IMG/VR virus record: IMGVR_UViG_3300047546_001496
Span: 31,379-95,378 of that record
Length of the DNA: 64,000 bases
DNA from: a virus
Direction: 5' to 3' (one strand)
A program made the translations under genes and the position numbers. This document shows, in pieces, positions 47,478 to 55,905 of this stretch (position 1 is its first letter; each line of letters begins with the position of its first letter). Below the pieces are notes generated by a model. It made no database searches. It was not told where the DNA came from and worked only from the letters and a program-made list of their open reading frames with translations.

Positions 47478-48221
47478 TTACCAACCTTTTATTCTTTCAG
47501 TTTTGGATATTGTTCTACCAAAACCTTCAAATAATAACTTTTCAACTGGAATACAATTAGGAACCATTTTTCCATCTTGTTCTTTCATTCCTCTTTGTAC
47601 ATATCCTTCCCAGCATGGATCTGCTTTATTTACATCCCCGCAGCAATCGCCCTTCATTTCATTGGCTTGACAAACTGGACATAAATCACAGCAAACATTC
47701 ATATCTTTACATGTAGGACATCCGCAGCCATCATAAGTACAAGGATCATTTGATGCTTGACCAACTACAGAAATATCTTCTTTAATAACTTCATTTTTAT
47801 CCATACCAATATTTTCCTCTAACGATGGCATAACTAATACTTCAGATGCTTTATGTCCAACAAAATATTCTGTTTCTTGAAGTCCTCCATTTTCAACTTC
47901 AAATAACTGAATTAATACAGCAGGTTCTGTTGGTGTAGCCTCAATTGCATATTCTGATCCTGGCATTCCAAGCATTCCTTCATTCATTACATGAACTACA
48001 CGGCCAATATGAACTTCGCCTTCTTCGTATGGTGCTATGACCATATCCCCTTCTTTGACCATAGACTTGCCTATATTGCCCTCAGAGCGGTTTATAGCGT
48101 ATATCTGTGCTGCTGCCTCTCCTTTGGTCTTATGACAGCCCATAACCTCTCCTGTGCTTGTTTTTACAGCAGGATACCCAGAGCATCCGTGAGAACCTTT
48201 TTCACCTACAGAATATGGCAT
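47478..48221 (-). CDS. Cys-rich phage protein with head-protease-type modules
   Basis: The N-terminus (GCSGYPAVKTSTGEVMGCHKTKGEAAAQIYAI) is a module I know from phage capsid maturation proteins. The C-terminus has PCWEGYVQRGMKEQDGKMVPNC, another module common in those proteins. A middle region has ten or more Cys in CGCPTC, CCDLCPVC and CCGD groups. No protease active site is evident. TATAAT (48228-48233) lies exactly six bases before the ATG. Confidence 0.65.
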   Translation of the reverse strand: MPYSVGEKGSHGCSGYPAVKTSTGEVMGCHKTKGEAAAQIYAINRSEGNIGKSMVKEGDMVIAPYEEGEVHIGRVVHVMNEGMLGMPGSEYAIEATPTEPAVLIQLFEVENGGLQETEYFVGHKASEVLVMPSLEENIGMDKNEVIKEDISVVGQASNDPCTYDGCGCPTCKDMNVCCDLCPVCQANEMKGDCCGDVNKADPCWEGYVQRGMKEQDGKMVPNCIPVEKLLFEGFGRTISKTERIKGW

Positions 48222-48244
48222 ATTGTAATTATAGCATGTAAAAT

Positions 48245-48271
48245 GAGCAGTTTATCCACATGCTCAGGTGG
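48245..48271 (-). ncRNA. 3'-end pseudoknot element, copy E
   Basis: On the minus strand, stem 1 is CCAC/GTGG with loop CTGAGCAT; GAGCA can pair with TGCTC after TAAAC. It begins eight bases after the Hsp20 stop and ends before the leaderless promoter of the next gene. Confidence 0.72.
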
Positions 48272-48279
48272 TATTTTAT

Positions 48280-48699
48280 TTACTTGATTTTGATAGTTTT
48301 TGGTTTCTTTTCTTCGGGGATGTTTCTTTCCACAAAGACGCTAAGAATACCGTCTGCCATTTCAGCACGATCTACCTCCATATACTCTCCAAGAGCAAAG
48401 GTGCGTGTGAATTTGCGAGTTGCGATACCCTTATGGAGTACATTCTCTGTACCCTCTTCGGTTTTCTCACCCTTGACGATTAGACTTCCATTATCCACAG
48501 AAACCTCGACTTCGTCCTTGCTGAAACCAGCAATGGCCAAAGACAACTTGTAAGTGTCCTCATCGATCTTTACCACATCATATGGTGGGTAGGATTGACG
48601 AGTTGCCTCACGATGGATGTTATAGAAGCGGTCCAACTCTCTGTTGAAACCAATAAAAAAAGGATCCTTAAAAAGATCCAATGACCATGTACTTACCAT
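48280..48699 (-). CDS. Small heat shock protein Hsp20
   Basis: The 139-residue protein has the alpha-crystallin domain: YKLSLAIAGFSKDEVEVSVD, SLIVKGEKTE, and ADGILSVFVERNIPEE with the late LSVxVP-like motif. An IxI-type end (TIKIK) suits oligomer assembly. It should hold unfolded proteins during infection. AAGGAGGAA precedes the ATG. The leader has a hairpin (GTACCTGCCC/GGGGGGTAC), and a pseudoknot follows the stop. Confidence 0.93.
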   Translation of the reverse strand: MVSTWSLDLFKDPFFIGFNRELDRFYNIHREATRQSYPPYDVVKIDEDTYKLSLAIAGFSKDEVEVSVDNGSLIVKGEKTEEGTENVLHKGIATRKFTRTFALGEYMEVDRAEMADGILSVFVERNIPEEKKPKTIKIK

Positions 48700-48729
48700 T
48701 TTTCCTCCTTGTTAAGCGAGTCATTTTAA

Positions 48730-48756
48730 GTACCCCCCTTTGGGCAGGTACATATA
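48730..48756 (-). promoter_or_regulatory. Leader hairpin of the Hsp20 gene
   Basis: On the minus strand GTACCTGCCC pairs with GGGGGGTAC around AAA, about 30 bases before the ATG. It follows an extended -10 (TATGGTATAAT). It could tune stability or temperature response, but it does not cover the ribosome-binding site. Confidence 0.45.
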
Positions 48757-48758
48757 TA

Positions 48759-49628
48759 TTATACCATAATACTGTGTATGAGTTCTGCTAAGTGTAAATG
48801 ATAATGAAGCCCAAGATGGCTATTATCTGCTGCAAAATCAAAACCTTCATTATTTTTAAATTCATTATGACAGTCATATTTTTTCAAATAATCTGGGTTA
48901 AAAAAATTTACCTCAAAATAGTTTTTAGGATTTGTTAAATCTAAAAAAGGTTTTACTTGATATCCTTTTTGTATTTCATATGTTGACCAATATAACTTTA
49001 TATTATTTGATTCACAATATTGAATTAACATCTGAATAAACATAAAATTATAAAATACTGAAAACTCTCTTGGCAATATATAGTCTAAGTTATATGGTGC
49101 TTTTGCATATTTTAAAATATTTTTATTATCAAAAAAATGTTGAAATATTTCATGTCCATCTTTATTTTTTTCTTTTTCTTTCATTAAAATGTTTTTTATT
49201 TTAGGGGCTTCAAGTCTAAATACTGGTAAAAAAGCAACAATATACTCAGGATTATAAAATTCTTTAAAAAATTGAAATGCTTTTATTATTTGTGATTGGG
49301 CAGAATCACCAGGCGTTCCAAGATTTATATAATCAAGATTTAATTTTTTAGATAATATATTTGGCCAAGTACTTTCAATATTTGACCCTACCCCATAAGT
49401 ATTAGAACAACCTAAAAACATTATTTTTTGATTATTAAATTCATCACACCTATATCCATAAGAATTATGAGTATAATCAACATGATAAGAATGATTGTCT
49501 GCCCACACTGGTTTAGCATTTTTGTCATATGGTGAATTATCTTCGTTGAAATTAAATATATGACTCATTTCTTTTAAAGATCTATTGTATAGATATTTAT
49601 ATTTTAAATCAACTTCATCTTGAGCCAT
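48759..49628 (-). CDS. SGNH-hydrolase-like protein
   Basis: The 289-residue protein has IMFLGCSNTYGVGS, in which the usual GDSxTxG nucleophile motif reads GCSNTYG; INLGTPGDSAQSQ is the block 2 Gly; and DNSHLGLHYH supplies a late DxxH pair. This fits sugar acetyl-esterases or acyltransferase-linked SGNH proteins. It starts one base after the carbamoyltransferase stop, so the two may act on the same glycan. Confidence 0.75.
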   Translation of the reverse strand: MAQDEVDLKYKYLYNRSLKEMSHIFNFNEDNSPYDKNAKPVWADNHSYHVDYTHNSYGYRCDEFNNQKIMFLGCSNTYGVGSNIESTWPNILSKKLNLDYINLGTPGDSAQSQIIKAFQFFKEFYNPEYIVAFLPVFRLEAPKIKNILMKEKEKNKDGHEIFQHFFDNKNILKYAKAPYNLDYILPREFSVFYNFMFIQMLIQYCESNNIKLYWSTYEIQKGYQVKPFLDLTNPKNYFEVNFFNPDYLKKYDCHNEFKNNEGFDFAADNSHLGLHYHLHLAELIHSIMV

Positions 49629-49629
49629 A

Positions 49630-51060
49630 CTATATTTCTCCCATTATGATTTTACTATTATACTCTTTTTCCCAATTAAGTATATCATTATGATCATTTA
49701 ACAATGGTTGCCCTTTAATGTTTAAACTTGTATTAAGTAATACTGGGACTCCAGTCTGAAGATAAAATTTGTTTAGAACTCTCCACAAACCGTAATGTTG
49801 TTCCTTGGTAACTGTTTGGACTCTTGATGTTCCATCTGCATGCACAACCGATGGTATTTTTTCTGGTTGCAAACATTTAACTGTATATTGCATATACGGA
49901 CTTTCATAGTCCATATCAAACCATCTAGATGCATGTTCTGCCATGACAACTGGAGCAAATGGTCTAAATAATTCTCTTTGTTTAATCTTATTTACTTTAT
50001 CTTTAATATTTGGATCTCTAGGATCTGCAAGTATACTTCTGTTTCCTAACGCTCTTGGACCATATTCGGCTCTTCCTGATGCCACTGCTACAATTCCATC
50101 TCTTAATATACCGTCCACAATTTCTTGAATTGGATATTTTCCCCCAAGATCATGACCAAGGTACGGAGTCTTCCACTCTATGTGTTTTCCATATAATGCT
50201 GCTGCTGCACCCAAAGAACTGCCAGCATCTCCTGGATTTGGCATAATCCAAATCATATCAAATAGATTCCACAGAGATGTGTTAGCAGATGAATTTAATG
50301 CACAACCGCCCATAAAAACAAGATTCTTTTTACCAGTTATTTTTTTTGCCATGATCATAAAATCAATCAACCTTAACTCATAAACTTTTTGAACTGATGC
50401 TGCTATATCAAACCTATCTTGTTCTGTTATGGGTTGATTCCAATCATTTATTCCTTGATGATAATTATATTTTTGATAATCTATGGATGAAAAGTATGAT
50501 TCAACCTTATGATAATATTTTTTCCAATCACCGTAAGCAGCCATTCCCATCATAATATATTCCTCTTGGTTAGGTATAAGGCCTATAAGTTTAGTAAATG
50601 CAGAATAAAATAAACCAAAACTGAATGGATAATTTTTCTTATATTTTAACTTTATGTTATTTCCTTCTCCAGCCCAAATAGTAGAAGTGTTATATTCTCC
50701 TATTGCATCTAGCACAACAATTAGAGCATCATTAAAAAAACTAGTGTAATAGCCTGCTGCTGCGTGAGAATAATGATGACTAAAATATTTGGTTGGAAGA
50801 TTCATTGGAAGTTGTGGCTTCCATTCCCCCAAACCACCCTTTAAAAGCAATCTAGAAGCCTTTAAAAGCGGTTTCTCATAGTATGCTATATGAGTTGGTG
50901 TTCCATAATTTAAAGCATCTAAATAGATTTGTTTGTTGTTGTAACAATCATTTTTTTGTTTACTATATCTTTCTGCATGCCCTGCAAAAAGTATCTCTCC
51001 ATCTTTAATTAAAGATATAGATGCGTCATGTGATGTTTCATTAATACCTAAAATAATCAT
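49630..51060 (-). CDS. Carbamoyltransferase (NodU/CmcH family)
   Basis: The 476-residue protein has the kinase-like N-terminal part (ILGINETSHDASISLIKDG; HHYSHAAAGYYTS with metal-binding His; VVLDAIGEYNTST). It also has the YrdC-like C-terminal core (GRAEYGPRALGNRSILADPR). These enzymes transfer carbamoyl from carbamoyl phosphate to hydroxyls of sugars or antibiotics. It is somewhat shorter than most family members. A glycan target fits the neighbouring SGNH gene. Confidence 0.9.
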   Translation of the reverse strand: MIILGINETSHDASISLIKDGEILFAGHAERYSKQKNDCYNNKQIYLDALNYGTPTHIAYYEKPLLKASRLLLKGGLGEWKPQLPMNLPTKYFSHHYSHAAAGYYTSFFNDALIVVLDAIGEYNTSTIWAGEGNNIKLKYKKNYPFSFGLFYSAFTKLIGLIPNQEEYIMMGMAAYGDWKKYYHKVESYFSSIDYQKYNYHQGINDWNQPITEQDRFDIAASVQKVYELRLIDFMIMAKKITGKKNLVFMGGCALNSSANTSLWNLFDMIWIMPNPGDAGSSLGAAAALYGKHIEWKTPYLGHDLGGKYPIQEIVDGILRDGIVAVASGRAEYGPRALGNRSILADPRDPNIKDKVNKIKQRELFRPFAPVVMAEHASRWFDMDYESPYMQYTVKCLQPEKIPSVVHADGTSRVQTVTKEQHYGLWRVLNKFYLQTGVPVLLNTSLNIKGQPLLNDHNDILNWEKEYNSKIIMGEI

Positions 51061-51063
51061 AGT

Positions 51064-51150
51064 TTAATATATAAAGGTGTCCTTATCCTTTTTTCTGAAA
51101 AATTTTTTAATTTTATAATAAACTATATAAATATAATATCGAAATTTCAT
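51064..51150 (-). CDS. 28-residue basic aromatic micro-protein
   Basis: The product MKFRYYIYIVYYKIKKFFRK... is Lys/Tyr-rich and amphipathic. AAGGAG lies six bases before the ATG, which is the main support. It may be chance. Confidence 0.4.
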   Translation of the reverse strand: MKFRYYIYIVYYKIKKFFRKKDKDTFIY

Positions 51151-51173
51151 ATATTCTCCTTAAAAATAAAACA

Positions 51174-51195
51174 GGGATGCTCATAAGAACATCCC
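51174..51195 (-). terminator. Rho-independent terminator of the holin-like gene
   Basis: On the minus strand GGGATG pairs with CATCCC around ten bases, and TGTTTTATTTTT follows. It lies just after the stop of the 51214 gene. Confidence 0.75.
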
Positions 51196-51213
51196 CATTT
51201 TATCATAATGACC

Positions 51214-51492
51214 TTAAGCCATATTTGCTGGCTTACCGCCACCGCCAGATTTCTTTTTAGCGGGAGCCTTTTTTCTCAATTTCTTAAGTTCTGCTTCTGC
51301 TCTATCTGCAATAATGCCGAAAGCAGGATCTTTTGGATTAACTGCACGAAGTCCTGGACCTACTACTGCAATCAATGCAACAAGAAGAATGTCCTTTGGA
51401 TCATTATTTCCTTGTGAAAATGCATATGCTGCAGTTGCTGCAAATGTACGACCATACGAAGCAAGCATCTTTTTTAGTTGTTCTGTGTTCAT
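51214..51492 (-). CDS. Holin-like membrane protein
   Basis: The 92-residue protein has MLASYGRTFAATAAYAFSQG, a hydrophobic segment (DILLVALIAVVGPGLRAVNP) with the KDPAFG motif, and a Lys-rich tail (KKAPAKKKSGGGG). I know this order from actinophage holin-like proteins. It is not near the endolysin, so the role is tentative. Confidence 0.65.
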   Translation of the reverse strand: MNTEQLKKMLASYGRTFAATAAYAFSQGNNDPKDILLVALIAVVGPGLRAVNPKDPAFGIIADRAEAELKKLRKKAPAKKKSGGGGKPANMA

Positions 51493-51501
51493 TTTTTCCT
51501 C

Positions 51502-51660
51502 CTAGGATGTGAACCTTGTTATGGCATAGTAACCTAGCCATAGTCCAATTATACCAGCAACTCCAGCAAAGGCTGGGGGTGCAGGAACTGGAAGTTTAAA
51601 TGCTGCAAATGCAATACCGCAACCGAGTCCTGTTAATACTGAAAATATTACTTCTTTCAT
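51502..51660 (-). CDS. XapX-like small membrane protein
   Basis: The 52-residue product (VLTGLGCGIAFAAFKLPVPAPPAFAG, then IIGLWLGYYA) matches the XapX pattern of two membrane helices joined by a Pro-Ala-Pro-Pro turn. AAAGGAG lies upstream of the ATG, and the start overlaps the previous gene by four bases. Confidence 0.7.
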   Translation of the reverse strand: MKEVIFSVLTGLGCGIAFAAFKLPVPAPPAFAGVAGIIGLWLGYYAITRFTS

Positions 51661-51854
51661 TTTTCTCCTTTATTAAAGTTTGGATGATCTATTGGTGTTG
51701 CTACTGTAAGTAATGTTCCACATTTAGCACACTCGCCATCCAACATATATAGACCTAACTCATAATCAGATTGATCAATTTTTACATTTACTTTAAGTAA
51801 ATCAAATCCACACTCAGGGCATACTGGTGTTGGAATTCCTCTTGCATTAATCAT
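51657..51854 (-). CDS. Zinc-ribbon small protein
   Basis: From ATG 51854 the product is 65 residues with CPECGFD and CAKCGTL, a classic ribbon. The ATG overlaps the stop of the upstream gene (ATGATTAA), so this start is better than one 39 bases earlier. Confidence 0.65.
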   Translation of the reverse strand: MINARGIPTPVCPECGFDLLKVNVKIDQSDYELGLYMLDGECAKCGTLLTVATPIDHPNFNKGEK

Positions 51855-52215
51855 TTGGAATATCTTCTGGAAACATTTTTTGCAATTTAGCAAAAGCAGA
51901 TCTAAACCTGATAATAGAAAGGTCGCTTGGATTTTCTAAATCAAATTCAATTTCATTTTTATATTCTATTAATGCTTTGTGAAGATCTTCTATGTATTTA
52001 AAAGCATCTTCTCTTGTTTGTGTTAAAAAAGAAATCAAATGTTCTTTTTCTACTAAGGCATCTCCATTAAAACCTTCTCTTAAAACTTCGATGTCTTCTA
52101 TTGTTTGTCCTAGCAACATCATCAATTCTAAATTTTTATTTTTTAATCTTAATAAAACTATGCTAACAAAACAAATGGTTATGGTTGCTAATGCAAAAAT
52201 TAAAAACTCAGACAT
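51847..52215 (-). CDS. Membrane-anchored coiled-coil protein
   Basis: The 122-residue product has one membrane helix (FLIFALATITICFVSIVLL) followed by a long helix (EHLISFLTQTREDAFKYIED). The ATG at 52215 overlaps the upstream TGA. The function is unknown; a spanin or anti-holin role is possible. Confidence 0.6.
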   Translation of the reverse strand: MSEFLIFALATITICFVSIVLLRLKNKNLELMMLLGQTIEDIEVLREGFNGDALVEKEHLISFLTQTREDAFKYIEDLHKALIEYKNEIEFDLENPSDLSIIRFRSAFAKLQKMFPEDIPND

Positions 52216-52693
52216 TTCTGCCCTCATGTGTTACCCAATAATATTTACATGTAGAACAGCAAGGGCTATTATAAATGCTATGCTTGGCATAACCAAATTT
52301 AGCATAAAATAAAGGATCCTTATCAAACAAACTAGCCTTATGTGTAGTTACTACACGCATAAGTTTTGTAGAATCTGACCAAAACGATGGCTTATTATCT
52401 CCCCATGTGTCCCAGCATTGATCTTTTAGTTTATTAAGGTTTGCTTCATTGTTTTCTGTACGAATACCTCGCCCACGAGCCTCACGAATCATAGCCTGTA
52501 CATACTGCCATAAGCCACGCTCATAACCTTTCCACATAAGAACTGCAGGATGATTACGCCAGCCACCAGTTGGGGATTTGCCAGAAAGAACATTAAGAAT
52601 CTGATAACACTCAAGAATCTGCTTGTTAAGGCGCTTGCTATCTAACATACTAGCAGCAATATTTGCATTTGCGGATGGTAAAAATGTTTGCAT
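52208..52693 (-). CDS. Pyrimidine dimer DNA glycosylase-like (Pyr_excise/MSMEG_6728 type)
   Basis: The 161-residue protein has the family layout MQTFLPSANANIAASMLDSK, RLNKQILECYQILN, and WRNHPAVLMWKGYERGL. These proteins are related to the T4 endonuclease V family, thought to act on UV-damaged DNA. A C-terminal CCSTCKYYW cluster is an extra. The start overlaps the stop of the small membrane gene (TAATG). Confidence 0.75.
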   Translation of the reverse strand: MQTFLPSANANIAASMLDSKRLNKQILECYQILNVLSGKSPTGGWRNHPAVLMWKGYERGLWQYVQAMIREARGRGIRTENNEANLNKLKDQCWDTWGDNKPSFWSDSTKLMRVVTTHKASLFDKDPLFYAKFGYAKHSIYNSPCCSTCKYYWVTHEGRNV

Positions 52694-52827
52694 TATAAAT
52701 CTTCCTCATCTTCTATAGTTTCAAATATATCAAAGTTTGGAAGTTTTGTCAACTCTTTTATCCAAAAACTTATTGTAGCCCCTAGTGCAAGGGTTGCAAC
52801 TAATAATAATACTATCTTCTTTTTCAT
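52693..52827 (-). CDS. 44-residue membrane micro-protein
   Basis: The product MKKKIVLLLVATLALGATIS... has a basic head, one membrane helix and an acidic tail (ETIEDEEDL), like a small exported or anchored protein. It is coupled to the glycosylase-like gene. Confidence 0.55.
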   Translation of the reverse strand: MKKKIVLLLVATLALGATISFWIKELTKLPNFDIFETIEDEEDL

Positions 52828-52842
52828 TGGATTTCCTATCTA

Positions 52843-53127
52843 TTAGACCCAATGTTTAATTATAGCAGTTATGGCAAGAATTGTCCATAGGATATTAAAC
52901 CAAATAATTGTAGGCAAAGTCTTTACTGTTGCTGACCAAATCAGCGCAAGGCTTGACACCAACGCAAATATGTACAGCCACCACCACTGCTTGCCAAACA
53001 GAAGGCCTGGAAATATAATAGATATTTTTGTCATAAAAGCAATAAACTCTACAGTATTTGGTTTATTCCAATATTTTTTATCAAACATTGTTTTTAAGGC
53101 AGCATACCATTCTAATCTAAAACTCAT
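52843..53127 (-). CDS. Three-helix membrane protein
   Basis: The 94-residue product has segments FIAFMTKISIIFPGLLF, WLYIFALVSSLALIW and IIWFNILWTILAITAI, all likely membrane helices. It overlaps the end of the halogenase gene by 11 bases, so it may partner with it. Confidence 0.65.
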   Translation of the reverse strand: MSFRLEWYAALKTMFDKKYWNKPNTVEFIAFMTKISIIFPGLLFGKQWWWLYIFALVSSLALIWSATVKTLPTIIWFNILWTILAITAIIKHWV

Positions 53128-54649
53128 TTAATTGCTCCAAAAAGGTTTTATGATTAATACATTTGGTTTGATTAAAATTTTGAATATTAATAAAAGAATC
53201 ATAATTATCAAAACCTTTTTTATATTTATCTGAATGCTCTATATATTTTTTAGCAATATCTTTATTTGCAACATTAAGCCCAAGTGCTATTATCAACCAA
53301 CTATCAAATCCCCAAAAAGATCCACCATCACGTTTATTTGGAAATCTTTGCTGCCATAAACTTACTTTATCTTTTATTGCCTCTGGAGCATTTTCATATG
53401 TAAATTTATTCCAAAACTCTGTATCTTTTCTTTGAGTCATGTAATGTAAATAAATAAATTCTGCGACTTCTGTATTCATTTTTATTGTAATTTTATTAAA
53501 TTCTTTTCTTAATTCTTCAGATTCTCCAAATAACCATTCTGGACTAGACAATAATCTATTCAACATATTAATAGTTACCCAGATGGAGGTGGCTTCTAAT
53601 GGCTCTATAAAGTTGGCTGCAAGACCTATTGCAACACAGTTATTAATCCAAGCAGTTTCATAACATCCAGCATTAAACTTAAATCCACCCTTGTCTTTAC
53701 GAGGATATGTTGGCTCGTATCCTAAAAATTCTTCGATTTCTTTTGCTGCTTGTTCTTCTGAGATAAGTGAAGAATCATACACATACCCACATCCAAATCT
53801 TGATTGTAATGGAATTTTCCACATCCAACCATACTTCATTGCAATTGCTTCTGTGTATGGCGGTATTTCTTCTGTCATCTCAATAAAAAATGGAAGAGCA
53901 GAGTCTACTGGAAGAAAATCTTTATAAGATTTCCATTTTGCATTAAATAGTTTTCCAATAATTAATCTATTAAACCCACTGCAGTCAAATATAAAGTCAC
54001 AATTTTCTTTAGTTTTATCTTCAAAAGATACACTACTAACATTATTATTTTGATCTAAGTGTATATCATTAATGGTTTTTTCTATAACTAAAATTCCACG
54101 CTCTATTCCTATTGACTTTAATCTATCTGCAAACTTAGAAGCATTAAAGTGTATTGAATATGATCCTAAATTTTCATAATCTGATTCTAAGTTTTTAGTA
54201 TTTAAATTTTTACTTACAAATGGAATTTGATTACTTTCTGAAATTTTATTTATAAAATCAATTTCTGAAAAGTTGTTATTTTTAATAATACTAGAAATAA
54301 TTAATGGATGTGTCTGTAATCCTCCAGTTGCTGCATCAAATCCAGACATTGTGTGTGGTTTTATGTCAAAACCATGATAATAATATTGGCCATCATTATT
54401 CCAATTAGTAAACTTTATTGCATTTTTAATAGTTACATCACAATTTTGTACTAAATCGTGTAATGATATATCTAATTTATTTAAAAAATCTATTAACTGT
54501 TTTGTAGATCCTTCTCCAGCACCCAAAATTCCTATATCTTTAGATTCAACTAATGTGACATTAAAGTTTGGATATATTTTTTTTACATAAAGAGCAGTTA
54601 GCCAACCAGCACTACCTCCGCCAACAACTAATATATTTTTATTTTTCAC
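53117..54649 (-). CDS. Flavin-dependent tryptophan-type halogenase
   Basis: The 510-residue protein is a full-length flavin halogenase. VVGGGSAGWLTALYV is the FAD site, GAGEGSTKQLIDFL follows, VTIKNAIKFTNW holds the catalytic Lys, YGWMWKIPLQSRFGCG carries the WxWxIP motif that separates halogenases from monooxygenases, and IGLAANFIEPLEATSI is conserved. It would use FADH2, oxygen and halide to halogenate an aromatic or other substrate. Related viral halogenases are known from cyanophages. The target is unknown. Confidence 0.92.
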   Translation of the reverse strand: MKNKNILVVGGGSAGWLTALYVKKIYPNFNVTLVESKDIGILGAGEGSTKQLIDFLNKLDISLHDLVQNCDVTIKNAIKFTNWNNDGQYYYHGFDIKPHTMSGFDAATGGLQTHPLIISSIIKNNNFSEIDFINKISESNQIPFVSKNLNTKNLESDYENLGSYSIHFNASKFADRLKSIGIERGILVIEKTINDIHLDQNNNVSSVSFEDKTKENCDFIFDCSGFNRLIIGKLFNAKWKSYKDFLPVDSALPFFIEMTEEIPPYTEAIAMKYGWMWKIPLQSRFGCGYVYDSSLISEEQAAKEIEEFLGYEPTYPRKDKGGFKFNAGCYETAWINNCVAIGLAANFIEPLEATSIWVTINMLNRLLSSPEWLFGESEELRKEFNKITIKMNTEVAEFIYLHYMTQRKDTEFWNKFTYENAPEAIKDKVSLWQQRFPNKRDGGSFWGFDSWLIIALGLNVANKDIAKKYIEHSDKYKKGFDNYDSFINIQNFNQTKCINHKTFLEQLNEF

Positions 54650-54881
54650 TTCCGCCCGCTCTAACTAACATAACCATAGAACCATTATCTTCAAACGCCT
54701 TTTTAACTCTAACCATATATTCTACAGCACGACGCTTATCTTCATCAGCCAAACTCATAAAAGATTTTTCTGAAGCACGGACAGTAATAAAATGATCATT
54801 ATCTATTATATCTAATGTAAATCCTTTTGGACAAAAATGACTTAATGATCTAAAGGCACGGGCCATTTCAGGTGTATACAT
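54639..54881 (-). CDS. Hypothetical small protein
   Basis: The 80-residue alpha/beta product (FTLDIIDNDHFITVRASE) overlaps the halogenase start by 11 bases and the upstream gene by one. It might support the halogenase, but no domain is recognised. Confidence 0.6.
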   Translation of the reverse strand: MYTPEMARAFRSLSHFCPKGFTLDIIDNDHFITVRASEKSFMSLADEDKRRAVEYMVRVKKAFEDNGSMVMLVRAGGSEK

Positions 54882-55084
54882 TATTTTCTACCCCACTGTA
54901 TTTTATTCCATCCACGCTCATGAATATAATAAATAAATACTTTAACTACCGTCTCCCAAAAGGCGATGGCCCCAGAAAGAGTAGCATTTTGTGTTAAAAC
55001 ATAGGCTACGGCAAATGAAGATAGTGTTCCCCATATGCGATAACTTAATGCTTTAACAAATGATCTACTTCTTGTTACGGTCAT
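54881..55084 (-). CDS. DUF2061 membrane protein (copy 1)
   Basis: From ATG 55084 (after GGGAAAAAG) the product is 67 residues. RSFVKALSYRIWGTLSSF, an alanine-rich helix and VFIYYIHERGWNKIQWG are the DUF2061 landmarks. A second copy is at 60044-60244. The family has two membrane helices and unknown function. Confidence 0.8.
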   Translation of the reverse strand: MTVTRSRSFVKALSYRIWGTLSSFAVAYVLTQNATLSGAIAFWETVVKVFIYYIHERGWNKIQWGRK

Positions 55085-55163
55085 CTTTTTCCCAGACACC
55101 CCAAATTCGTTCTTCTACATCTGCAATCTTATTGTCCCATAATGGCTTAGATGCCCATTTCAC
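55065..55163 (-). CDS. 32-residue overlapping micro-protein (GTG start)
   Basis: The frame MKWASKPLWDNKIADVEER... starts at a GTG inside the end of the kinase gene and ends inside the DUF2061 gene. It bridges the gap between them, as do other small genes here. No other evidence supports it. Confidence 0.4.
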   Translation of the reverse strand: MKWASKPLWDNKIADVEERIWGVWEKDDRNKK

Positions 55164-55905
55164 GACGCTTTTGAGTCGCTGATATAGCCTCAATAGAATC
55201 TTCAAGTTTCACCTGCTCAATCTTATATCCAACATCTCTACCATAAACTATGTTTGTTATATTTGGCAATCTTAGTACAAGCGTGTCCTTAAAAGAATTA
55301 TCTTGTTTAATATATGTTGCAACTTCATCATATTTAAGTGGATCTTTTTCTGATGTTTTATAGGTATTTCGTACACCAACCAATACCTGTGAAGTTCTTT
55401 TATGTGCTTCTTCCTTTAAAGCCTGATGACCTTCATGCCAGGGCTGATATCTGCCAAGTTGCAGGGTAGTTGGAGCAGACCAATCAAACAAACCACAAGC
55501 CTGTATTACTGTGTCTACTTCTTGCTCTACAGTATACCCTTCAAGAATTCTGATATGAAAATTTATAGGATCTTTCCAAAGTTTATTAGTATCCTCAAAT
55601 CTGCCTTCTTTTATTCTGTCAACCCATACGATGATGTCTGCGAAACCAAATGCACTTCTAGTTTCATCATTAGGGCAAACAAAATCAACAATTACAGGAG
55701 CAACATTCTGTTTGGCAATTAACCTTGCCATTTCTCCCATACGCCTTGCTTGTTCGATTCTGTCGGCGGGAGTGAAAGAAAGATCTGAGTTAACTGTAGA
55801 TCTAACTTCATCTGCATTAAGATGAATAGCATTAATGCGTTCCTTAAGTGCTTTGGCCAGTTCAGTCTTTCCTGATCCTGGAAGACCTATAATCTGAATA
55901 ATCAT
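55147..55905 (-). CDS. APS kinase fused to nucleotidyltransferase
   Basis: The 252-residue protein has two parts. Residues 1-145 match adenylylsulfate kinase (P-loop GLPGSGKT, HLNADEVRSTVNSDLSF, PVIVDFVCPNDETR), which makes PAPS. From about residue 150 GRYQPWHEGHQALKEE is the HxGH site of a cytidylyl/adenylyltransferase domain. Fusions of this sort occur in T4-like aquatic phages. It is the likely PAPS source for two sulfotransferases in this window. Confidence 0.87.
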   Translation of the reverse strand: MIIQIIGLPGSGKTELAKALKERINAIHLNADEVRSTVNSDLSFTPADRIEQARRMGEMARLIAKQNVAPVIVDFVCPNDETRSAFGFADIIVWVDRIKEGRFEDTNKLWKDPINFHIRILEGYTVEQEVDTVIQACGLFDWSAPTTLQLGRYQPWHEGHQALKEEAHKRTSQVLVGVRNTYKTSEKDPLKYDEVATYIKQDNSFKDTLVLRLPNITNIVYGRDVGYKIEQVKLEDSIEAISATQKRREMGI

